Shown here: piece by piece, positions 1 to 5,814 of the stretch | How positions within the stretch are numbered: position 1 is the first letter of the stretch | Layout of the letters: each line of letters starts with the position of its first letter | NCBI GenBank assembly: GCA_031277235.1 | Contig: JAITMT010000010.1 | Coordinates: 1 to 9,292 of the forward strand | DNA length: 9,292 nt | Reading direction: 5' to 3' | Origin: Tannerella sp. | Lineage (GTDB): Bacteria; Bacteroidota; Bacteroidia; Bacteroidales; Tannerellaceae | Translations under genes and position numbers: made by a program | The notes under the pieces: model-generated | What the model was told of the DNA's origin: nothing | Database searches by the model: none | The model's input: the letters and a program-made list of their open reading frames with translations, nothing else

Positions 1-276
1 GCGTTTGACACGTACTTTACGATTAGGGATTATGTAGAGGAAAATTTTCAGGACATTCAAAATTTGATGACTGAAAAGGATGCGGGTTTTGGCGATGCGG
101 CATTGGCATATTATTTAATGTACGATTGCCAAGCGGAACCTTCTGTGGCAGGGATGGACGTGTACAGGGAGATTGCCGATTGTGTGTATGCCGATTATGA
201 GGCATTTGGAGGCAATACGTTGGAAAATGAACTTTTGGAAGATGAAAACAAATGTTATTCAGGAATTTATGTTTAA
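1..276 (+). CDS. Hypothetical protein, C-terminal part only (5' end outside window)
   Basis: Frame 1 is open from the first base to the TAA at 274-276, so 91 residues of a longer protein are visible. An internal ATG at 64 would give 70 residues, but the frame continues upstream without a stop, so I treat the gene as 5'-truncated. The visible part is acidic and rich in Tyr, Asp and Glu, with no membrane segment and no motif I recognise. The gene ends 14 bases before the next start on the same strand, which suggests co-transcription with the 225-residue protein and the HTH protein. Small acidic proteins are common in plasmids and conjugative elements, sometimes as anti-restriction DNA mimics, but nothing here proves that role. 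Function unknown. Confidence 0.6.
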   Translation, partial: AFDTYFTIRDYVEENFQDIQNLMTEKDAGFGDAALAYYLMYDCQAEPSVAGMDVYREIADCVYADYEAFGGNTLENELLEDENKCYSGIYV

Positions 277-290
277 ATTAATTTTTTTAA

Positions 291-968
291 ATGATGAAAA
301 ATGTTGAAAGAGCTGAAAGTACGGCAGCGAAAAAAAACGTACAACAAATAATTAATAATGAAGTATTTAATTCAAAAACAAAAAGTATGAAAAATTTTAA
401 ATCTGTTGGACAATCAGTTGAAAATGTTCCGAATGTAAGTGGGGGAACGGAAAACCTTCAAAGTGAGACTGCGAAAAAGAAAAAAGTTGAATTTTTCGAC
501 AGGGGAAACATCAGTGTAATGTTAGTCTCGAACAAAGTGTATCTATCTATGAGCGTACACGACATTTTTTCATACCTGTTTCCAAGTTTTGGATTGGGCT
601 TCGCAACGGGTTATTCATCGTTTGATTTTGCCAACGATTTATTCAAAGGCGAACAGAAAAACATACTGATTAATGGTGAAAATGAGAAAATTAACGTCTA
701 TTATATGAAAGACGTAGGCGGTGTAATTTCTATGGATATCGACAACTTTAAAAGGTACTTTTTGCCATCCATCGGGGTGGAATGGAAAGATGAATATCAT
801 TCGATATTGTCAAAACGTAATGGCATTAACTTTGGTATGCGGTTTATTGATGAACAGCAGGAATACCCGAACTCTGATATTACATATACGATGGACAGGT
901 TGACTAAATTCGATAGACGACTGTTTTGTCCTTGTTGGGGATTTAAGAATAAGTATAAGATGAAATAA
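291..968 (+). CDS. Hypothetical protein, 225 residues, basic N-terminal tail
   Basis: The reading frame opens with two adjacent ATG codons (291 and 294); either could be used, and the upstream sequence is T/A-rich without a Shine-Dalgarno match. Residues 1-65 are rich in Lys, Asn, Ser, Glu and Val and look unstructured, with a KKKK run near residue 63. Residues 66-225 look globular, with hydrophobic/aromatic stretches (VYLSMSVHDIFSYLF, then a Gly/Phe-rich segment) that are too interrupted to call membrane helices. The end is unusual: RRLFCPCWGF followed by a Lys-rich tail. I do not recognise the family. It lies between two co-directional genes with gaps of 14 and 17 bases, probably in one operon that ends with an excisionase-like HTH protein. 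The coding sequence looks more A/T-rich than the helicase gene downstream. No function is assigned. Confidence 0.6.
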   Translation: MMKNVERAESTAAKKNVQQIINNEVFNSKTKSMKNFKSVGQSVENVPNVSGGTENLQSETAKKKKVEFFDRGNISVMLVSNKVYLSMSVHDIFSYLFPSFGLGFATGYSSFDFANDLFKGEQKNILINGENEKINVYYMKDVGGVISMDIDNFKRYFLPSIGVEWKDEYHSILSKRNGINFGMRFIDEQQEYPNSDITYTMDRLTKFDRRLFCPCWGFKNKYKMK

Positions 969-985
969 TTATTAATCAAATTGTT

Positions 986-1279
986 ATGAATATCAAAGAG
1001 ATTTTAAATGAAACGAACATCACCGTTTCGGTAGGTTTGAATGACCTGAAAGAGTTTGCAAAGGATATAATTCAGCAAACGAAGCGGGAGATGAAGGATT
1101 TGGTTGTTGCGGAGAATACGGAGACGTATATCTCCCGTCAACGGGCGAGCGAAATGTTGGAGGTAGACCCGTCAACACTATGGCGATGGGCGAAACAGGA
1201 CTATTTAGTGCCTGTTTCCGTCGGCGGAAAGAAGCGGTACAGGATGAGCGACATTAACAACCGATTGTTGAACAGGTAG
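986..1279 (+). CDS. Excisionase/MerR-type helix-turn-helix DNA-binding protein (HTH_17-like)
   Basis: A 97-residue protein. Residues 1-45 are a charged, probably helical segment. Residues 48-69 carry the helix-turn-helix (YISRQRASEMLEV, then DPSTLWRWAKQ), with the SxxxASxxLxVxxxTLxRW pattern of the excisionase/MerR-like HTH_17 family. Residues 76-92 (VPVSVGGKKRYRMSDI) form the wing with the typical basic GxKRYxxxDI ending. In Bacteroidetes mobile elements such small proteins act as recombination directionality factors (Xis) or as transcription regulators of excision and transfer genes. It is the last gene of the upstream cluster, 17 bases after the preceding stop, and a 334-base gene-poor region with palindromes follows; those repeats are plausible, untested binding sites. 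The HTH fold is well supported; whether it is a true excisionase or a regulator cannot be decided here. Confidence 0.85.
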   Translation: MNIKEILNETNITVSVGLNDLKEFAKDIIQQTKREMKDLVVAENTETYISRQRASEMLEVDPSTLWRWAKQDYLVPVSVGGKKRYRMSDINNRLLNR

Positions 1280-1297
1280 GGGGTGGAACACTCCCCC
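1279..1297 (+). other. G/C hairpin just after the HTH gene stop
   Basis: GGGGGTG (1279-1285) can pair with CACTCCCCC (1289-1297) around a three-base GAA loop, with one bulged T. It starts at the last base of the stop codon. No T-run follows (the next bases are TCCCTTCCCTGTG), so it lacks the second half of an intrinsic terminator. It could slow polymerase or protect the 3' end of the upstream mRNA. Confidence 0.35.
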
Positions 1298-1613
1298 CTC
1301 CCTTCCCTGTGTATACTTTGAAAGATTTTGATTGAAGCAATCAATCTTAATAATCAACTAAGGCATAACTGCACATACCCCCAAAAAAATTTGGAAAAAA
1401 CGGCAGGCAGTCGGGGAAAATCTAACAGGGGTTTACCCCCACTACCTAAAGGGGGTATACCCCCGCATATAATAAGAATAGGTAAGAAGGGAAACGTAAC
1501 CCCCTGTGGGTTTCCTTTCCCGATTTATTAAAAAATCAACTTAACTCTTGAATTTTACAAACGAACTGCTATTTATATATATGTATAATAACTAAAATAA
1601 TAAATCTTACAGT
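1280..1613. other. Gene-poor region between HTH gene and replication cluster; candidate origin/control region
   Basis: This 334-base stretch separates the HTH operon from the NUMOD3/helicase genes. I see no credible coding sequence in it. The 67-codon frame at 1328-1531 starts with TTG and is made of palindromic, Pro/Gly-rich sequence. The region contains the C-run palindromes listed separately (1376-1506) and then an A/T-rich tract (about 1521-1613, including ATTTATATATATGTATAATA) directly upstream of the replication genes. Short repeats beside an A/T-rich stretch and next to a helicase gene is the usual arrangement of a replication origin. An oriT or an operator region is equally possible. 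The promoter of the downstream genes should be here, but I find no clean TTG/TAnnTTTG pair. Confidence 0.4.
1376..1506. repeat. Cluster of TACCCCC direct and inverted repeats with a perfect 14-bp palindrome
   Basis: TACCCCC occurs at 1376-1382, 1434-1440 and 1458-1464, with a one-base variant TAACCCCC at 1497-1504. The inverse GGGGGTA is at 1451-1457. Consequently 1451-1464 (GGGGGTATACCCCC) is a perfect palindrome, and 1434-1440/1451-1457 is a 7-bp inverted repeat with a 10-base spacer. A longer inverted pair flanks the set: CAGGGGTTTAC (1426-1436) and GTAACCCCCTG (1496-1506), which match at 10 of 11 positions. Such nested symmetry suggests binding of a dimeric protein, for example an initiator, relaxase accessory factor or the HTH protein encoded just upstream, or DNA extrusion. 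The repeats themselves are directly visible; the role is inferred. Confidence 0.6.
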
Positions 1614-1808
1614 ATGGAAAGACAAAGCAGAAGGTTAAGTCCTGAAACCAAAGAAAAAATAAGTCAGGCAAACATCGGAAAAATCAGACCGCAGACGGTC
1701 AGGGATAAAATCAGTCAGGCAAATACGGGAAAAACGAAAAGTGCCGAGACAAAAAAGAAAATCAGCGATGCGCTGAAAGATTATTGGTTGAAAATTCCTG
1801 AAAATTGA
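1614..1808 (+). CDS. Stand-alone NUMOD3-like repeat protein
   Basis: A 64-residue basic protein built from three tandem repeats of about 17 residues: 9-25 (SPETKEKISQANIGK), 26-42 (PQTVRDKISQANTGK) and 43-58 (SAETKKKISDALKDY). The SxETKxKIsxAxxGk pattern is that of NUMOD3, a nuclease-associated modular DNA-binding element usually found at the C terminus of GIY-YIG or HNH homing endonucleases. Here no nuclease domain precedes it; the ATG at 1614 directly opens the repeats and the upstream DNA has no matching frame. It therefore probably binds DNA without cutting it. It is the first gene of the replication-type cluster, 21 bases before the next start, and follows the palindrome-rich region, so an accessory role at the origin or self-regulation is plausible. 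A decayed remnant of a homing endonuclease is the alternative. Confidence 0.7.
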   Translation: MERQSRRLSPETKEKISQANIGKIRPQTVRDKISQANTGKTKSAETKKKISDALKDYWLKIPEN

Positions 1809-1829
1809 CTATCCGACAAAACTTTTGAA

Positions 1830-2453
1830 ATGGACAGTTTTTTAGAGAAATACTTGGACAGGGAACTCACTTTCACGAAGTTGGTGCCCGAATTGATTAA
1901 ACCTTTGACTAAAAACAAAGGTTTAATCCTCGCTAACTTGCTTGGTAAAATGCAAACCCTGAATGCCGATGAAACCGTTCATCGGATTTACGGGAAAGCG
2001 TATCATTTCGAGTTTTCCAAGAAACACATTGCCCAAAAGGAACTGTTGATTGACTATAAGGATTTTAACAGGGATATGAAGGAACTGTCAGAGTACGTGA
2101 ACGTTTTTAGCGGCAGGAAAAAGGGAGATGAGGGGGGATATAACACGACCTACTTTTTTCTGAAAAAGGACAGGATAAGGGCGTTGTTCGATAGCGGTGC
2201 GGCGATGTTGGGGAAACCTGTACGGAAATTATCTGATAATAAGGATAATAAAGCGAAGCAGTCCACGCCGAAAGGATTGCCCGACAACATCGCCAAATCG
2301 CTCAAAACGATGAACGAAACGGAAAGGAAGTATCGCAACGGCGAAATTTCGGAAGGCGCATACACACAGACAATCCAAGAGAATAAAGGATTGATAATGA
2401 GTAATAAATTTAATTTAATAAAAAACAATTACAAATGGGAAATCAAACATTGA
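1830..2453 (+). CDS. Hypothetical protein upstream of and overlapping the helicase-primase; possible replication initiator or helicase loader
   Basis: A 207-residue, strongly basic and soluble protein. Residues 15-120 show a pattern seen in winged-helix replication proteins: a helix (KNKGLILANLLGKMQ), an aromatic strand (YHFEFSKKHIA), a helix ending in a basic turn, and a GGYNTTYFFLKKDRI strand-like hairpin resembling a wing. Residues 130-180 are Lys/Asn/Asp-rich and probably flexible. The C-terminal 30 residues are helical and basic. I do not recognise a named family. Its stop lies 19 bases inside the helicase-primase gene, so the two are probably translationally coupled. Known replication modules often place a wHTH initiator or helicase loader directly before the helicase, and this is my best inference. 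Sequence alone does not prove it. Confidence 0.6.
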   Translation: MDSFLEKYLDRELTFTKLVPELIKPLTKNKGLILANLLGKMQTLNADETVHRIYGKAYHFEFSKKHIAQKELLIDYKDFNRDMKELSEYVNVFSGRKKGDEGGYNTTYFFLKKDRIRALFDSGAAMLGKPVRKLSDNKDNKAKQSTPKGLPDNIAKSLKTMNETERKYRNGEISEGAYTQTIQENKGLIMSNKFNLIKNNYKWEIKH

Positions 2454-4213
2454 ACAGAATTTTTTCAAAAGCACAGGTAAGAGAAAACGCCTTGCAAATG
2501 TATCAAAACGGATTGCCGAAAGGTTTTGGCATCGGTTTGGATGAGGTAGACAGGATTATCCGATGGGAAACAGGGCGTTTGTCGGTCATTACAGGCGTGC
2601 CTAACTTCGGCAAATCGGAATTTTTAGACTTTATGCTTGTTCGGTTGAACAGGCTGTATGGGTGGAAAACGCTTTTCTTTTCGCCCGAAAACTACCCGAT
2701 AGGGTATCACCTGCAAAAGTTGGTCAGCAAGACAAGCGGGAAACCCTTTGACAGAAACAGGCTGAACATAGACGAATTTAACAGGTCGCTCGACCACATT
2801 GCGGACAACTTTTTCTTTCTCAACTATGAGGCGGTAGAAACGTTGGACGACATTTTGGAGTGTGCCGAACAGTTGATACAGGAGGAAAAGATAAAGGTAT
2901 TGGTAATAGACCCCTACAACCGTTTGGAACATCAACGGGCATCCAATCAGACCGAAACCGAGTACATCAGCAAATTGTTGGACAGGCTTTCAAACTTTGC
3001 AAAAAGGTTTGATATACTCATTCATTTGGTTGCCCATCCACGCAAAATGAGCAAGAATGACGGCGTGTTTGAAGTGCCGAACTACTACGATATTAACGGC
3101 TCCGCTAATTTTGCGAACAAAGCGGACTACTGTTTGACCGTACATCGGGACAAGGCGGCGGCGATAACCGAAATACACGTCGAAAAGGTGAAATTCAAGA
3201 ACTTGGGATGTCAGGGCGTTGCATACCTCAAATATGACATTGACACAGGGAATTATTACGAAGAAGAACACAGGGAATTGCCGTTCATTGACATTCCTTT
3301 CCCCTGTCGGGATGAGGAAGACGGACAGGTACAAATGGAAAAGGGTAAAAACGTCTTGGATGTTTCGGTCAGTTGCTATTCCACCGTAATGAATACGGAG
3401 GGACGAGTGATAAACCTTTACAACTTCCTGAAAAACAGGAATGAAAGTATAGATTTGGAGACGATACGGCGGCAACCCGACTTTAAGGAGCGCAAAAAAA
3501 TGCTGCCTGCCATTACGGTAAGCGGGGTTTTCGGTGCAGGACGCAAGGCGGAAAACCTGTTGAACCACAGCGGGTTAATCTGTATTGACATTGACAAAAA
3601 AGACCAACAAAGGGATATGGATGCGATTTTCAACGAATTGAAGCAAATCGAAAACATTGCCTACTTGGGACGCAGCTGTTCGGGTGAAGGACTTTTCGCC
3701 ATCGTTCCAATCAAAGACCCCCGACAGCATTTGGGACACTTCTTGGCGTTGGAAAAGTCTTTGGCAGGCAGGGGAATTGTCATCGACACGACTTGTAAGG
3801 AGATTAACCGATTGCGTATCTATTCCCACGACCCCGACGCACACTATAACCTTACGGCAGAGCAATACACAGGTCTTTATACAAAGCCTGCAAGGGAACA
3901 TCATTATTATAATACGGTGATTGCGATAGAGGACGACAAAAGGCTGAACGATGCGATTGGCGACATTCAGAGAAACCGCCTCAACCTTGCGGAAAAATAC
4001 GAAGATTGGCGCGACTTGGCTATCATATTCAACAATGAGTTCGGTGAAGACGGGCGCAAACTGTTTCACGCAGTCAGCAGTCAAAGCAGCAAATACGACG
4101 AAGGCGAATGTGATGAGGTGTACGACAGGATAGGCAGTTATGCGTATCAGGAAAAGAGTTTAGGCTCGTTCTATTATATGTACGATGAGGCGAGGAAAAA
4201 GTTAATTGGCTGA
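2435..4213 (+). CDS. Helicase-primase fusion: DnaB/Twinkle-type RecA helicase + BT4734-like domain + PriCT_2-like tail
   Basis: A 592-residue protein with three parts. (1) Residues 25-285 are a RecA-fold helicase of the DnaB/T7 gp4/Twinkle type: Walker A GVPNFGKS (54-61), the SPENYP segment (83-88), Walker B VLVIDP (155-160), motif HLVAHPRK (197-204) and the basic segment VEKVKFKNLGCQG (249-261). (2) Residues 308-475 match the BT4734/VirE-N-like pattern: IDID (384-387) as an hDhD metal-binding motif, CSGEGLFAIVPI (415-426), and a terminal NRLRIYSHDPDAHYN (458-472). (3) Residues 517-570 fit PriCT_2, the primase C-terminal helical domain (YEDWRDLAI, FGEDG, FHAVS, SSKYD, C559). It should unwind DNA and, if the middle domain is active, prime it. 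The His usual in the second AEP motif is absent, as in other BT4734-like proteins. The ATG at 2435 overlaps the preceding gene by 19 bases. Classical fusions put the primase first; here the order is reversed. Confidence 0.85.
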   Translation: MGNQTLNRIFSKAQVRENALQMYQNGLPKGFGIGLDEVDRIIRWETGRLSVITGVPNFGKSEFLDFMLVRLNRLYGWKTLFFSPENYPIGYHLQKLVSKTSGKPFDRNRLNIDEFNRSLDHIADNFFFLNYEAVETLDDILECAEQLIQEEKIKVLVIDPYNRLEHQRASNQTETEYISKLLDRLSNFAKRFDILIHLVAHPRKMSKNDGVFEVPNYYDINGSANFANKADYCLTVHRDKAAAITEIHVEKVKFKNLGCQGVAYLKYDIDTGNYYEEEHRELPFIDIPFPCRDEEDGQVQMEKGKNVLDVSVSCYSTVMNTEGRVINLYNFLKNRNESIDLETIRRQPDFKERKKMLPAITVSGVFGAGRKAENLLNHSGLICIDIDKKDQQRDMDAIFNELKQIENIAYLGRSCSGEGLFAIVPIKDPRQHLGHFLALEKSLAGRGIVIDTTCKEINRLRIYSHDPDAHYNLTAEQYTGLYTKPAREHHYYNTVIAIEDDKRLNDAIGDIQRNRLNLAEKYEDWRDLAIIFNNEFGEDGRKLFHAVSSQSSKYDEGECDEVYDRIGSYAYQEKSLGSFYYMYDEARKKLIG

Positions 4214-4454
4214 TACATGGGAGGTATAAAAGACAAAAACTTAGTGTATTGTTGGCGTGTTATTCGATTGCCTCCCTGTCGGTTGTATGGCGTTTCGGGT
4301 TTGAATGTCCGTCCCAATGACAGGACGTTGCCCGACGCTGATACAGGCGTACCGAAGCGGCGCGTATTCATATTCGACAAAACTTTGTTTAAGGTTCTGA
4401 AAACCAAAATCAACGATTTTTTTTGAAAAAAAATTTGATTATAAAAAAAATGCA
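4214..4454. other. Intergenic stretch after helicase-primase gene; no credible gene
   Basis: The 69-codon frame at 4217-4426 and the opposite frame at 4174-4455 have no recognisable domain, and the latter overlaps the end of the helicase gene. The segment 4240-4375 is more G/C-rich than its surroundings and contains the hairpin described separately. From 4376 the sequence becomes very A/T-rich with runs of T and A (4417-4450), leading into the promoter. Confidence 0.45.
4289..4339. repeat. Two-part inverted repeat (hairpin) in the intergenic region
   Basis: CGTCC (4310-4314) pairs with GGACG (4323-4327) around an 8-base loop. TCGGG (4295-4299) pairs with CCCGA (4331-4335), and GCG (4290-4292) with CGC (4336-4338) outside a TT bulge. 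Together this makes an interrupted cruciform of about 50 bases in a locally G/C-rich patch. It could be a structured RNA, an origin or oriT element, or the 3' end structure of the helicase mRNA. No T-run follows, so an intrinsic terminator is unlikely. Confidence 0.4.
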
Positions 4455-4462
4455 TATCTTTG
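4434..4462 (+). promoter_or_regulatory. Bacteroidetes-type sigma-ABfr promoter
   Basis: TATCTTTG at 4455-4462 is an exact match to the Bacteroidetes -7 box TAnnTTTG. A TTTG at 4434-4437 can serve as the -33 box; the 17-base spacing is slightly shorter than the usual 19-21. The predicted start of transcription is around 4469-4471, at the base of the first hairpin. It would drive the structured RNA and, if transcription reads through, the SPFH/WG operon beginning at 4699. Confidence 0.7.
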
Positions 4463-4467
4463 TACTC

Positions 4468-4680
4468 AATTCAGGGTAAAGAGTTATCCGAATTATTGAA
4501 ATTTCAGACAATTAGATGCTGTGGAAATTAGCGTTTCAAAATTTTTCCTTGCGGAAAGAAGTCATCTAATATACAATAAGTTTCATGCCATATACGGCAT
4601 GGAGCTGATGGTATATATGACTTCTTGGGCAACGCTAATCCCACACAGCAATATATACAGGTCGGTTCTATGCTTTTTTT
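4468..4680 (+). ncRNA. Structured RNA or structured 5' leader of the SPFH operon, family unknown
   Basis: Visible pairings: a 5' hairpin with AATTC/GAATT (4468-4472/4490-4494) and GGGTAA/TTATCC (4474-4479/4484-4489) with loop AGAG and one bulged A. The outer stem of a branched domain pairs TGCTGTG/CACAGCA (4517-4523/4644-4650) and ATTAGCGTT/AACGCTAAT (4527-4535/4631-4639). Inside it are a hairpin TTTCC-TTGC-GGAAA (4544-4557), a stem AGAAGTCAT/ATGACTTCT (4557-4565/4617-4625) continuing with ATATAC/GTATAT (4569-4574/4611-4616), and a tip hairpin CATGCC/GGCATG (4584-4589/4596-4601). A T7 run lies at 4674-4680, but no hairpin directly abuts it. The promoter places the transcript start at the first hairpin. 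It may be a separate small RNA, a cis-acting leader of the gene at 4699, or, at DNA level, a replication-linked structure. I do not recognise a known riboswitch, 6S, retron or intron. Confidence 0.55.
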
Positions 4681-4698
4681 ATTTTAAATAAAATATAT

Positions 4699-5814
4699 AT
4701 GGCCCTGATAGATGTAGTTAAATGTGAAGTCAATGATAAGGAATTTGTCTATAAATTTCCTTCTGACGATTTGAGGATAGGCACACAATTAGTTGTTTAT
4801 CCTGCGCAAACCGCCTTTTTCGTAAAAGGAGGTCAGGTTTATGATGAGTTCCAATCGGGAACACACACCTTGAAAACCGCAAATATCCCTTTGCTAAACA
4901 AATTGATTAACCTGCCTTTCGGCTCTGAAAGTCCTTTTAAGGCTGAAGTATGGTTTGTCAATCAAATCTCAAAATTGGATGTCAAATGGGGAACTCCTAC
5001 CCCTATCCAATTGGAAGACCCCCGTTATGGGGTTATAGTTCCTGTTCGTGCATTTGGACAATACGGTATTAAAGTGAAGGAACCCCGCCTGTTTCTCGAA
5101 ACTTTGATAGGAAACATGACTTCTTTTACCTCCGAAAAAATCGAACAGTATTTCAAGGGAAAAGTTTTAGCACAACTAAGCACCCTAATCTCTCAAAAGA
5201 TTGCACTGAGCAATGTCTCAATCTTGGAAATTAACGCCCACCTGATTGACATGTCGGAATATTGCAACATGCAATTAAACCCCACTTTCAACAAATACGG
5301 TATTGATGTAATCGAATTTTCGTTTATGTCAATCAATATTCCGCAAGACGATCCAAGCATTGTCAAACTGAAAGAGGCAAAAGATTTGGCTGCACGGATG
5401 AAAATCACAGGCAAAGATGTTTACCAAATGGAACGCAGTTTTGATGTGATGCAAGCCGCAGCCCAAAATGAAGGAGGCGGAATGATGAATTTAGGGGCAG
5501 GACTTGGGGCAGGCTTGGGAGTTGGCGCACAAATGGGTAATATGTTTGCCCAAACCATGAGCACCAACCCGACAGCACCTTCTACGCCGCCTCCGCTTCC
5601 ACAGGAACCTTCTTATTTTTTGCACCTCAACAACCAACAACAAGGTGGTTTTAACTTCCAAACAGTAGCAAATTTGATTTTACAGGGACAAGTGAACGCT
5701 GATACATTGGCATGGAAACGGGGGATGCCAAGTTGGGCAAAAATCGGCACATTACAAGAGTTTAGTAATTCATTCGGTGGACAAATGCCTCCACCTTTAC
5801 CTCCTAATTTATAA
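4699..5814 (+). CDS. YdjI-like SPFH/Band-7 protein with C-terminal GYF_2 domain
   Basis: A 371-residue protein. Residues 10-240 fit the SPFH/Band-7 subfamily of B. subtilis YdjI: strands around LVVYPAQTAFFVKGG (31-45), HTLKTANIP, a beta segment ending VPVRAFGQYGIKV (114-126), and a long helical region (141-240) with a KLKEAKDLAARMK end. Residues 258-285 are a Gly/Met/Ala-rich low-complexity segment, as in YdjI-like proteins. After a Pro-rich linker, residues 305-357 form a GYF_2 domain (YFLHLNN, LILQGQVNADTLAWKRGMPSWAKI), probably for binding Pro-rich peptides. The zinc-ribbon protein two genes downstream has such a run (PPPPP at 210-214), as does this protein's own tail. There is no signal peptide or membrane helix; SPFH proteins assemble on the cytoplasmic face of membranes. 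It is the first gene of a four-gene operon, and its start follows the structured leader. Confidence 0.85.
   Translation: MALIDVVKCEVNDKEFVYKFPSDDLRIGTQLVVYPAQTAFFVKGGQVYDEFQSGTHTLKTANIPLLNKLINLPFGSESPFKAEVWFVNQISKLDVKWGTPTPIQLEDPRYGVIVPVRAFGQYGIKVKEPRLFLETLIGNMTSFTSEKIEQYFKGKVLAQLSTLISQKIALSNVSILEINAHLIDMSEYCNMQLNPTFNKYGIDVIEFSFMSINIPQDDPSIVKLKEAKDLAARMKITGKDVYQMERSFDVMQAAAQNEGGGMMNLGAGLGAGLGVGAQMGNMFAQTMSTNPTAPSTPPPLPQEPSYFLHLNNQQQGGFNFQTVANLILQGQVNADTLAWKRGMPSWAKIGTLQEFSNSFGGQMPPPLPPNL

Noticed and set aside
1..276. ArdA-type anti-restriction protein
   Set aside because: The acidic composition and a YADYEAF segment faintly recall ArdA C-termini, but the alignment is not convincing and the N-terminal part is missing.
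1328..1531. 67-codon open frame between the HTH and NUMOD3 genes
   Set aside because: It starts with TTG, runs through the palindromic C-run region, and gives a Pro/Gly-rich sequence dictated by the repeats. No domain and no start signal.
2990..4084. Two long minus-strand frames (2990-3568 and 3575-4084) inside the helicase gene
   Set aside because: The plus-strand protein has clear helicase and primase-related motifs throughout, so these are antisense shadows.
4174..4455. 93-codon frame on the minus strand (and 69 codons on plus at 4217-4426)
   Set aside because: The minus frame overlaps the end of the helicase gene and the A/T-rich promoter region, and the two frames shadow each other. 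No recognisable domain, so not called.
4468..4680. Retron msr-msd or group II intron as explanation of the structured segment
   Set aside because: No reverse transcriptase gene is nearby and no intron domain V or boundary motifs are visible.
4674..4694. T-run as an intrinsic terminator of the structured RNA
   Set aside because: The nearest strong stem ends at 4650, 23 bases before the T-run, and the ATTTTA/TAAAAT repeat after it has only a 2-base loop. Termination remains possible but unsupported.
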